Shown: positions 46,388 through 56,214 of the stretch, piece after piece | How the letters are laid out: each line of letters begins with the position of its first letter | Numbering within the stretch: the stretch's first letter is position 1 | Assembly: GCA_030761205.1 (NCBI GenBank) | Contig: JAULJL010000011.1 | Coordinates: 17,040,501 to 17,104,500, forward strand | DNA length: 64,000 bases | Source: Fremontodendron californicum | Lineage: Eukaryota > Streptophyta > Magnoliopsida > Malvales > Malvaceae | Direction of reading: 5' to 3' | The notes under the pieces: generated by a model | The model's input: only the letters and a program-made list of their open reading frames with translations | What the model was told of the DNA's origin: nothing | Databases searched by the model: none | Translations under genes and position numbers: made by a program

Positions 46388-47587
46388 ACATACTTAATTA
46401 AAATATAACACTCAAATCATGCAAATATAAAGTAGAAGTATGAAAACTAACATGCATTTTCACAAACACATGGATTTCAAAATATAAAACATAAACAAAC
46501 TTAAACATTTTGAAAAAAGAAAATAAAAAATGCAAGAACATGATAATAAACTCATAAATGGAAATAAGCAAGCAACCAAATTAAAACAAGCTTCAAGTAT
46601 ATGTAGTATAAGAAGATTTAAAGCATCAAGACTTATTTAATATAAAAAATAACATGAAAAATCAAAGCAAAACAGCAACTAACACAAAAAACTGGGCCAT
46701 TCGGCCATGTCAAGGAATCAAGAAAAAAATATTGCAAAGAACTTTTTTAAGAAAATATGAAGAAAGAACTTAAAAAGAACATTAAAAAGCACTTATTTAA
46801 AAAGAAAAATCAAAAGAAAAGTCACCAAAATAATAATCAAAACAGCAAAACAAGAATGGAAAATCAAAGAAAGTGCAAGAGTTAGTGCTAAAAGCAACTT
46901 CTAGAAGCTATCTTTCAAGCTTTTTCTCTTCAAACTTTCTTTTCTTTTATAAACTTTCCTTTTTGCTTTGCAACAATGGAAAAATCTGCCAAAATCAAGA
47001 GAGAAAATGAAAAATGAGACCTCCTTGTAGTGGCTGAAACTTCCCTCTCTCATAGGCTAGGATGTCGTCATTTTTCCTCCAACCAATTTTCATCCAAGGG
47101 CTATTGATCCAAGATGTTTAAAACATGAAATTATCACCCTTAGATTAGGCCATCAGCTGTCCATAATTACAGCTGTTCAAGAATCTTAAGCCATTATGTT
47201 GACACTCTCCCTCTTCATGCATTGGTCCATGTGGCTTATTTGCAAAGGCTTGATAAAAAATCACTAACTAACTCTTCATTTTTGGCCTCTTGATTAAAAA
47301 ATCAGAATCCTCCTTCCCCTCCTTGGGCCTTGGCCGGCCAGCCCTACTTGTTCCAGCCCAAGTTTGATTTTTTTGAAAGGCAAGAAAAGCCCTTTTCGGT
47401 TTCTTGGCTAAAATAACATATTTGTCCCCTGAATGCAAATAAATGGAAAATGGACTACAAATTCAAATTTTATTTTTTCAATACTTTCAAAACAATAAAA
47501 AATTGAATTCTAGAAGTTTTCAAAATTGTTTGAGTCCGTTTACTATTTATTTGGATTTTTTCTTCCAAAATTACCCTTTTATGCCCC

Positions 47588-48225
47588 TAAATTTTACCAT
47601 TTTTTAAACGAGTTCCAAGTCAAGATTTTTCTTCACCAATCTCTTCCAAATAATTTAAAAGTGTGATCTGGAAGTGTTCATAATTTTTGGAACTCATTTG
47701 GTATTTTTTCAAGATTTATCTGCTTGAATTACTGCATAAGGGGCCCAGGATTTGGCCATTATGCAAACGAACTCCAAATCAATATTTTATTTCTCCAATA
47801 TCTTCCAAATAATTTAAAAATGATATTTGCAAATTTTCAGAATTTTTGGAGTTCATTTGCTATTTTTTCGAAATTTATCTTTTTGAATTACAACCTGAGA
47901 GACCCGGGATTTGGCCATTTTGCAAACGAACTCTGAATCAAGATTTTCTTTTTCCAATCTCTTCCAAATAATTTAAAAATGATGTTTTCAAATTGTCAAA
48001 AAATTTGGAGTTCATTTGCTATTTTTTCGGGATTTATCTTCTTGAATTATTGTAGAGGAGACCCGGGATTTGGCCATTTTGCAAACGAACTCCGAATCAA
48101 TATTTTCTTTTGCCAATCTCTTCCAAATGATTTAATAATGATATTTTCAATTTTTCAGAATTTTTGGAATTCATTTGCTATTTTTTCCAAAATTTTCAAT
48201 TTTGCCATTTTGCCTTCGAAACCCG
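47588..48225. repeat. Four 159-bp tandem units in LTR B
   Basis: GGATTTGGCCATT starts at 47748, 47907 and 48066, exactly 159 bp apart each time. A diverged first unit has TAAATTTTACCATT at about 47588. The marker is followed by GCAAACGAACTC, TCCAAATAATTTAA and GGAGTTCATTTGCTATTTTT in every unit. Confidence 0.93.
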
Positions 48226-48883
48226 GTTTTGCTCAAAACTAGTCTGATTTTCAGATTTTCTTCAAACAGAGCCTTGAGCTATCCTTTTTTAATCACTCCT
48301 CATCCATTAGGGGCATTAGTCTTACCAAGTCGGGCCATTTCTGTAATTCTTCCCAATTTCACCGAAATCCACCAAAAAACCCTAATTCTCGGTTTTCTCC
48401 CGGATTGACTTTTCTTTCAGTTTTTCTTTCAAGTGGCTTCTCCATTACCCGTAGTCACTGCTTATCTTTCATTTGGAACCTTCAATTTCGACCAATTCGA
48501 TCGTTTAAGCACTTTTCCCTAAATTTCCTGGATTAAGGTTTCCTTTCTACTGAATCTCCATATCCCAACTTTCGAACTCCATATCTTTCGATGTAAACCT
48601 CGGATTATCAAAATTCTTTAGCCATTTTTCAATTGAACTTCAAATCTTGATTTTGAAAGTGGGTTGACATTTTTAGTAGTTGACTTTTGGGGTTGACTTT
48701 CTGAGGTTGACATTTTTCACTTTTTATGCTTGCCCACTTAAACTAAGTCTCGGAGTACCACCTGTAGGATGAAAAAAGTCTTTTTACATTCTGAAACATC
48801 AATTTAGGAAGAACACTAATGAAAAAAGTCTTTTTACATTCTGTTACCTATTTTAGTGGTTCGGACAAAATTAGTTGTCTACA

Positions 48884-48902
48884 GCTGCCTCTCTTTGGCT
48901 AT
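48884..48902 (-). other. Polypurine tract of element B
   Basis: The minus strand reads CCAAAGAGAGGCAGC directly before the LTR start TGTAGACAA. It is homologous to the tract of element A. Confidence 0.85.
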
Positions 48903-49113
48903 TGCTAAGAATCAGGAATCAGGCAAAGATATATAAACACTAATTTTGTCCAGTTAGTGAAATCACTTGTGAAGAGAATGAAAGGGGTTTCTTTTTCAAT
49001 TTTTTTTGGTTGAGAAAAACTATAAATAGAAGATATTTTTCTTAAATTAAATTCCCTAACTAATCAAGGCTCAATCCGTCTTAAGGAAACATGTTTGATT
49101 TCAAAAGAAAAAT

Positions 49114-49508
49114 TGTGCCCGAAGGGCTTAATAATGGTGCCCGAAGGTCTTAAAAATGGTGCCCGAAGGTCTTAAAAATGGTGCCCGAAGGTCTTTAAAT
49201 GGTGCCCGAAGGTCTTTAAAAAGGTGCCCGAAGGTCTTTAAAATGGTGCTCGAAGGTCTTTAAAAGGTACTCGAAGGTCTTTAAAATGATGCCCGGAGGT
49301 CTTTAAAAAAGGTGCCCGAAGGTCTTTAAAATGGTGCCCGAAAGTCTTTAAAATGCTGCCCGAAGGTCTTTAAAAAGGTGCCCGAAGGTCTTTAAAGTGG
49401 TGCCCGAAGGTCTTTAAAAAGGTGCCCGAAGGTCTTTAAAATGGTGCATGAAGGTCTTTAAAAAGTTGCCCGAAGGTCTTTAAAATAGTGCTCGGAGGTC
49501 TTACCCGT
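49114..49508. repeat. 22-bp tandem array in the 3' UTR of element B (about 18 units)
   Basis: Units GGTGCCCGAAGGTCTTTAAA with 1-3 bp length variation, about 18 copies over 395 bp. It is the same core as in element A but organised as a simple array without the 134-bp higher-order unit. Confidence 0.95.
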
Positions 49509-51128
49509 GATTAAAATACCTTGACAATGGTCTCAAGGCTCGACTCATTTGATAAAACATAATGAATTCGATTTAAAACAAAAGGAAATGCTTCGACGGT
49601 GGTCTCAAGGCTCGACTTATTTGAGAAGCAGAGCGAGTTCGATTTGGGAAGCCAAAGTTTTTTTGATTCCTGCAATGTTAGCTAAATGCAATGATGAGAA
49701 TGACATTCTTTGCAAATGCTTATATGTTTCCTGATGATGAATGCAGTCAAATGATTGTGTCATGATTTATAACCCATGGTTTCTTTGAGGTTCACAGATT
49801 ATCCGACTTCATGATGGAGTCTTCAATTGTTCACTGATGCCCCACTTAAAGAACCCTTTACTCAAGATAATTTGTCAAACAGTCCCAGTTTCTGAATTTA
49901 ATGAAATTCACAAATTTCTGACTTCAGGACGGAGTCTCCACCACTTTCATTGTTTTCTTTTCTTGGTGAACTTTCCAAACCTTTCCCAAGATTTAAATCT
50001 ATTCCTTAGTAATACTTTGAAATCCTTTTATTTAAAGATTATTTATTACCAATCATCATTCAATTTAATAACAATCATAATGCATCTCAAAATGTATGAA
50101 AGAAAATATGAATCAAGCAAAAATTGTCATGAAAAGGATAAAAAGAATTTATTGCAAGAAATGTTTTAAAATAATAAATATCAAGGATATAAGAAACAAA
50201 TGTAAAGTTATAGGCTGTAGATGCCCTGAATGCAGAATATCTTGGACCCCTCCTTTTTCAAACCATCTGAAATTTCTCTTGAACGGTCAATTTACTTGGG
50301 TAATCCCTCGACTTCCGTAGTTACGTCAGACTGAGTCGTTCCCCTTTTCTTTGATTTTCAACTACTTTCTCCCTCTTTACACAGAGCATTGATTCGAACT
50401 TTGATTAGTACTTGAGCCACCCTTTGCGGGTTTTCAACTCAAGTGTCCTCCATTCGGTATTAAGTTGCCCTATGCGGGTTTTCGGCTTAAACCCCTCATT
50501 TTAAATTCTTTTCTTATTTCCATTTTTTGTATTCTACCATGCATCTGAGAATTCTAAATGCTTCCAAGGTAAAAATGTCAATTCAAAAGATTGAATGAAT
50601 TCTGAGAATGACTTTTCAAATTAAATATCTAAGCTTGATCAAAATGGGCTTTTAAAGCACGTAATGTAGGCTAAGGTTTAGGTTTAGAAAGAAAAGATAA
50701 AAATAGGCCCAAAGTGTCTTTAAGGGTGATTGGATCAAGGATCATTTCTTGAGGAGAACTCATTCTTGAAACATTTGTCCCTTTTTGGACTTTCTTTTCT
50801 TCCTCCTTTTTTTTGGCTTTAATTTGCCACATTTTTCGATGGCTTTCTTTTTGCCTTGATTTTTTGATTATTTCTCCTCGCATTTGCCTTGCAATGTAAA
50901 GGGTGATCCTTGATCAAGGTTTAAAGAAATAAATAATTCCTAAGGCTCAAAGGGGTGACTAAGGATAATTTCTTCTTAGCGAAAGGAATATGAAAGATGG
51001 CCATTCATCATATCAAGCATGAATATTTTCTTTGAAAAGCAATTCACAGGGGAGATAGATATATAGAATTTCCATTTTTACACTTGGAATCATTCGAATT
51101 TCCATGTGCACAGCATCACATTTTTGTT
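49509..51128. other. Remaining 3' UTR of element B
   Basis: About 1.6 kb of non-coding sequence. It contains a CAAGGCTCGAC repeat (49530 and 49608), homology to A's 3' UTR from about 50480 on, and no conserved frame. A 110-codon plus-strand frame (49837-50169) has no recognisable domain. Confidence 0.6.
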
Positions 51129-52250
51129 TCAAGCATAATACTTCTTCAGTTCATCAGCATTCACGGGATTTTTAAAATCCTCCCCATCCATTCTAGTTAA
51201 AATAAATGCTCCTCCAGGAAAAGCTCTTTTTACCACATTGGGTCCTTCCCAATTTGGAGCCCATTTCCCTCTCGGGTCCTTTACTATAGGGAGATTCCTC
51301 AGTACCAACTCCCTCTCTCGGAACTGTCTGGGACGAACCTTCTTGTTGTGGGCTCGAATTTTCCTTCTATGATACAATTTCCCGTGACAAATTGCTTTCA
51401 ATCTTTTCTCCTCGATGAGATTCAACTGTTCATAACGAGCTCTAACCCATTCTGCTTCCTCTAGGCCAACTTCCATCAAAACCCAAAGTGAAGGGATCTC
51501 AACTTCAATAGGTAGCACTGCTTCCATCCCGTATACCAAAGAAAATGGCGTTGCCCCTGTCGATATGCGGACCGAAGTACGATATGCATGAAGGGAGAAA
51601 GGCAAGATCTCATGCCAATCTTTATACATATTGGTCATCTACTCAACAATCATCTTGATGTTCTTGTTAGTTGCTTCTACTGCGCCATTCATCTTCGAAC
51701 GGTAAGGTGCCAAATTATGATATGTGATCTTGAATTGAGTACACACTTCTCTCATCATCTTATTGTTCAAATTGAGAGCATTATCCGAAATAATTCTTGC
51801 TGGCAACCCGTAACGGCATATGATTTCTTTCTTAATGAATCTGCATACAACGACTTTGTTATATTCGCATAGGAAGCAGCTTCAACCCACTTTGTGAAAT
51901 AATCTATGGCCACCAAGATGAAATGATGTCCACTTGAAGCTTTCGGGGTAATAGGCCCGATCATAACCATTCCCCACATTGAAAAGGGCCAAGGTACAGT
52001 CATGACATGTAATCGTGATGGCGACACATGAATCTTATTTGCATATATCTAGCATTTATGGCACTTCTGAGAATAACTGATGCAATCTCCTTCCATCGTC
52101 AACCAATAGTACCCTGCCCTTATAATCTGTTTAGCAAGCATGTGACCATTAGCATGAGTGCCACATATCCCTTCATGGACCTCTTCTATAATTCTTCGAG
52201 CTTTAGCAGATCTGACACATCTCAACAAGACTTGGTCTTTTCTTTTCTTG
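51129..52250 (-). pseudogene. Integrase of element B
   Basis: Inserts the cDNA. The zinc-binding N-terminal part (about 52190-52049) shows HEGICGTH...CHKC, the HHCC signature. The core begins near 52027 with PWPFSMWGMVMIGPI, where the family has an Asp before (V/M)IGPI. Here it is Val, so the first catalytic acid is lost. The core continues through VAIDYFTKWVEAASY. Across a small frame disruption near 51850 the second site SDNALNLNN appears, followed exactly 35 residues later by the Glu of NGAVEATNKN, a canonical DX35E. A TAG interrupts the chain just before MTNMYKDW at 51638. The C-terminal part (51638-51129) has LHAYRTSVR and ATPFSLVYGMEAVLP, and ends in NADELKKYYA. No chromodomain is present, as expected for Tat. 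Inactive. Confidence 0.92.
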
Positions 52251-52299
52251 TAGAGAATCTCAGTGTCTAAAACAAAACCCATTGCTAGCCTTCTCAGAG

Positions 52300-52870
52300 T
52301 CCTCTTGTCATTCTCTGTTGCTTGTTCTGGATACTGTTGACTCTTGATGTACTGCAAGATGTCGTTATACCAAGGAAGGCCATCTGCTTCTTCTTCAATA
52401 CTCAGACAGTGGGTAGGAGACTCATATACACTCATCTTTGGTACAACTTCAGCCCATTCATTCACTTTAAACATTGATGACAAAGTAGCTAGAGCATCTG
52501 CCATTCGATTTTCTTCTCGAGGAATGTAATTGAAATTTATTTCTTCAAATTTCTCCAATAAACTCAGTATGAGTTCTTGGTATCGGATTAGCTTTGTATC
52601 TCGGGTTTTCCACTCTACTCGTAGCTGGTAAATCACTAAGGTTGAGTCTCTGAAAACTTCCAATACTTTGATCTTTCTGTCTACTACAGCACGAAGGCCC
52701 ATAGTACATGCTTCATACTCGGCAGTATTGTTTGTACAATCAAAATCCAATCTAGCAGTGAAAGGATAATAATCTTCTTCTGGGGATATAAGGACTGCAC
52801 CGATTCCGTGCCCCATGGCATTAGATGTGCCATCAAAATACATTTTCCACACTTTCTTCTTCAGGGGAAT
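52300..52870 (-). pseudogene. Second, archaeal-type RNase H (aRH) of element B
   Basis: Part of an open 358-codon stretch (53125-52049) that runs from the end of the first RNase H through aRH to the integrase zinc site. The aRH fold starts at VWKMYFDGTSN (Asp in YFDGT), with Glu in NNTAEYEACTMGL and Asp in ENRMADALATL. The three catalytic carboxylates Asp, Glu and Asp are present. An additional RNase H after the RT-linked one is diagnostic of the Tat lineage and is thought to have been acquired separately. It degrades the RNA of the RNA-DNA hybrid during reverse transcription. The typical D of the 'DS.LV' strand is kept (FRDSTLVIYQL). This is the best preserved enzyme segment of the element. 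Confidence 0.9.
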
Positions 52871-53722
52871 CTCATCTGCTTGTGAAACATACATCAAATC
52901 TTCATCCGGGAAGTCAAAGTTCAATGGCTCATAATCTTCCACTGCCAGACTTGCTAAGAATTCAGCCACTGCACTTCCCTTCATAGTTTTTTCACTTACA
53001 TATACAATGTCATACTCTGACAATAAAACCTGCCATCTAGCCGTCCTCCCTGACAAAGAACGTGCTTCCAACATGTACTTGACTGGATCAAGCTTGGCAA
53101 TCAACAACGTTGTGTGGTACAACATGTACTATCTGAGTCTTTGAGCAGTCCAAGCTAAAGCATAACACAACTTTTCTACCGACGAATATTTCAACTCATA
53201 ATATGTGAACTTCTTGCTGAGGTAGTAAACTGCCTGTTCTTTCATTCCAGTCTCATCAAGCTGCCCCAAAACTCAACCCATGGATCTCTCAAATACTAAT
53301 AAATATAGTATCATTGATTTATCCGGAACAGGTGGCATTAATATTGGTGGGTTGGATAGATAATGTTTAACCTTTTCAAATGCAATCTGACAACCTTCAT
53401 CCCACTCTCGTGGATCACGTTTTCGAAGTAACTTAAATATTGGATCTCACTTGTCAGTTAACTGAGAAATAAATCGAGCAATTTAATTCAATCTCCCCAG
53501 AAAGCCTATTACTTCTTTTTGAGTACGAGGTGGTGGCAGACTTTGAATGGCCTTTACTTTATCCAGGTCAATCTCAATTCCTTTTTTGTTGAGAACAAAA
53601 CCTAACAATTTCCCCGAGGTGACTCCAAAAGTGCATTTTAACGGATTTAGCTTGAGTCTAAACTTCCTTAATCGTTCAAAGAGCTTCTTAAGATTCGTAA
53701 TATGCTCCTCTTCTCCTTGTGA
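52871..53722 (-). pseudogene. RT thumb/connection and RT-linked RNase H of element B
   Basis: Downstream of the YVDD motif the same frame continues through HITNLKKLFERLRKFRLKLN and LGFVLNKKGIEID, and then the RNase H1-like part with AVYYLSKKFTYYELKYS and LCYALAWTAQRLR. Single-base stops interrupt it, for example directly after YVDDMIA at 53722 and near 53500, 53455, 53275 and 53130. The early RNase H catalytic residues are obscured (FERSMG, then a stop). Non-functional. It joins the open stretch starting at 53125. Confidence 0.8.
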
Positions 53723-54577
53723 CTATGCGATCATATCATCAACATAAACCTCAATTCCCTTATGCATCATATCACGAAACAAAGTCACCATGGCTCTTTG
53801 ATATGTTGCCCCAGCATTCTTCAACCCAAATAGCATTACCTTATAGCAGAAGGTTCCCCATATTGTAACAAATGTGGTTTTCTCCATATCTTCCGGTGCC
53901 ATCTTGATCTGATTGTATCCTAAGAATCCGTCCATGAAAGAAAATAAAGAACTTTTCCCCGTATTATCCATCAGAGTATATGGGGCAAAGGGAAATTATC
54001 TTTAGGGTTGGCCTTGTTCAAATCTCGGTAATCAACGCACATCTGCATCTTGCCGTCCTTCTTTGGTACTGGAACAATATTTGCCACCCATTCTGGATAT
54101 TTTTCCACCTCTAAGAACCCAGCATCAAATTGCTTCTTCACCTCCTCTTTTATTTTTAACAGCATATCTGGCCTCATTTGTCTCAACTTTTGCTGAATTG
54201 GCTTGCATTCTGGCCTTAAAGGGAGCTTATGTACCATAATATCTGGATCCAACCCTGCTATGTCTTGGTAAGACCATGCATATACATCCACATATTCCTG
54301 GAGCAAGGCTATCAATTCAGTCTTTATTGATGATGACAAAGAAGTTCCGATTTTGACTTCCTTTATCTCTTCACTATCTTCCAGATTTATCATTTCCAAT
54401 AATTCCTTATGAGGAAGTACTTGTTTCTCCTGTTGTTCTATTTTCCTTAATGGATCCGGAGGTAGACCGTAATCCTCACTATCTTCGTTAGCCTCTAAAT
54501 CACCCGTGCAAATGGGTCTTTCAAAATCAATTTCAAAATTACTGACAGGAAGGTCCTCATATTCCGCATCCGTACAC
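53723..54577 (-). pseudogene. Reverse transcriptase (fingers/palm) of element B
   Basis: The N-terminal part (54577-53971) begins CTDAEYEDLPV right after a probable 3' splice site. It runs through VDVYAWSYQDIAGLDPDIM, the template-grip block PEWVANIVPVPKKDGKMQMC and VDYRDLNKANPKDNFPLPH. A small deletion near 53985 shifts the frame. The palm continues (53971-53723) with FSFMDGFLGYNQIKM, which supplies the first catalytic Asp, FGLKNAGATYQRAM, and the catalytic EVYVDDMIA. The active-site YVDD is intact, but the frameshift and the following TAG prevent a full protein. Gypsy-type RT, close to plant Tat elements. Confidence 0.92.
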
Positions 54578-54794
54578 CTGTAAATAAGTGGAGAAGAAAC
54601 AATATAGGCAAATATAGAATAAAAAAAAATAAATAACAAAAATGAAAGAATATGGACACATCAATATGGATAAAATGCATTGTGCTTGTTATTTATTGAA
54701 TGAAAATGTTTAAACAAAAAGCCCATTACAGAAAAAAAAAACTCTTAATATCTCTGGGTAAAGATAATTAAGATTGCATTTTTAAAAGTATTAC
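54578..54794 (-). other. Probable intron between protease/G-patch and RT
   Basis: On the minus strand the 5' exon ends CCAAC and the candidate donor is GTAATA. The candidate acceptor is TTATTTACAG, then GTGTACGGATG, preceded by a T-rich tract (TTGTTTCTTCTCC). The 217 nt in between are T-rich and contain several stops in all frames. Splicing joins ...FKSIPT to CTDAEYEDLP in frame, whereas unspliced RNA is out of frame. Ogre elements are known to have an intron at this position. Here the exact sites are inferred from sequence alone. Confidence 0.65.
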
Positions 54795-55438
54795 GTTGGA
54801 ATAGACTTAAAAACTATGGGCAACTCATTCGTACTCCAATTGGTTAGTCTATATCTTGGTGGACAAGGTTGCACCATCCAATTCGCATTGTCACTTTCCA
54901 TCCCTTCTTTCCCGATCATGCAAATCACCATATCCTGAATCTATCCCTTTTTATCCACATGGAATTTTTCAAAAACTTGCTCGATCATTACAAGTACATT
55001 CTCTGAATTCTTTTCCACGAATAGAAAACCAGCAGAGCGAAAGTTATGAAGGATTGGTGGGAAAGTCATGGGTTCCCATTCAATACCCATACCCGTGAGA
55101 CGGGCCATTCTTCTTTGTCTATTCCTTTCAACTTGTTTCCTCTTATCATGGGCCTTTAGAAGATACCCTAATCCAAATCGGTCTTTCTTTCCCACTGCTT
55201 CCATTGCTTGGGCTATCCCTTGAAGATATTTCCCCAAACCTTTTCCAGCATTGCAGCCTTTTCCCACTATGGTTGTTACTCCCAGCCTTGTGTTCCTGGA
55301 CAACCTTGGCTTTGGAATTTTTCGTCCTTCATCGACGAAAACCGCATTTACGAATTCCAAAGATCGAAAAGAATATTTTATGGTATCTTCATTGGGTTCA
55401 ATATAAGGAGATTCAGTAGATGCGGAGGATATTATGTC
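54795..55438 (-). pseudogene. G-patch domain module of element B
   Basis: Same frame as the protease, after a single TAA at 55439. From about 55360: FVNAVFVDEGRKIPKPRLS, then the G-patch proper, with RLGVTTIVGKG followed by AGKGLGKYLQGI, the glycine spacing of the domain (about residues 25-55 of the 139-codon open part). A basic region RKQVERNRQRRMARL follows. A TAG at 54941 breaks it, but the frame carries on with NANWMVQPCPPRYRLTNWS to the splice donor. G-patch motifs bind nucleic acid or stimulate DEAH helicases. Betaretroviruses carry one after protease too. Its job in plant elements is not established. Confidence 0.85.
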
Positions 55439-56214
55439 TTATTCTCCTGATACAGTGATCAAACGACCCTCCATCACAAATTTTAGCTTTTGGTGGAGAG
55501 ACGAGGGTACAGCCCCAGCTGAATGTATCCATGGCCTTTCCAGCAAGCAATTATAAGACGGATTAATATCCATGACCTGGAAGTTCACCGTATAAGTGCA
55601 TGGGCCTATCTCCAGAGGAACCTCAATAGTTCCTATTACCTCTCTCCTTGTACCATCGAAAGCCCTGACCACTGTGCAACTCGGTAACATATAAGACATG
55701 TCCACTAAAAACTTAGAAAGGGTTGCCAAGGGCATTACATTTAATGAAGAACCATTGTCTAGAAGCACCCTTGGTAGTATATGCCCCTTGCAGGTAGTAG
55801 TTATGTGAAGAGCCTTTGTAGACCCAATACCATTAGGTGGTATTTCATCATAACTGAAAAATATATGGTCACCCACTGCAATGTTTCCTACCAGCCTGTC
55901 TAGCCTATCTACTAATATGTTGTTAGCCACGTATGCCTGATTCAACACTCTTAACAGGGCATTTTTGTGTGGCTCTGAATTCAAAAGCAAAGATAAGATT
56001 GAAATTCTAGCTGGTTGACGTTGCAGTTGTTCAACCATGCTATATTTACTGTGCTTTATGAATTTTAAGAACTCGCAGGCTTTCTTCTCACATACCGGTT
56101 TTTTTATTCAGTTAACCAGGGCTGATCTCCTCTCTGCTTCTTTTGACAAATCCATCTCAATATGGATTGGCTCAACTATTTTCTTCCCTTTGTCTACTCC
56201 TCTGTCTTTCCCTA
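55439..56214 (-). pseudogene. Retropepsin-like protease of element B
   Basis: Cleaves the gag-pol polyprotein. The open part (56038-55439) is preceded in frame by KACEFLKFIKHSKYS. It contains the leader MVEQLQRQPARISILSLLL, NNILVDRLDRLVGNIA, and then the active-site loop RVLLDNGSSLNVMP. The DNG in place of DTG/DSG is common in this plant lineage. The flap region contains VVRAFDGTRREVIGTIEVPL and the C-terminal strand CLLERPWIHSAGAVPSSLHQ, where the usual Gly of LLGRPW is Glu. That change at the structural Gly next to the active-site fold would harm the fold. It ends at a TAA, beyond which the G-patch continues in the same frame. Confidence 0.9.

Larger units (their letters stand above)
43722..48883 (-). 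repeat. 3' LTR of element B
   Basis: A 5,162-bp LTR, TGTCGCAACC to GTTGTCTACA, with a polypurine tract on its right. Internal structure from left: conserved R/U5 block (43722-44066), CATTT-type repeats (44440-44820), a 147-bp duplication (46091-46387), and four 159-bp units (about 47588-48220). It is collinear with LTR A and with 61719-64000. Confidence 0.92.

Noticed and set aside
49114..49508. Regular short repeats resembling a CRISPR array
   Set aside because: Units are contiguous 21-23-bp repeats with no unique spacers, no cas genes are present, and the DNA is clearly plant. It is a 3' UTR tandem array of an LTR element.
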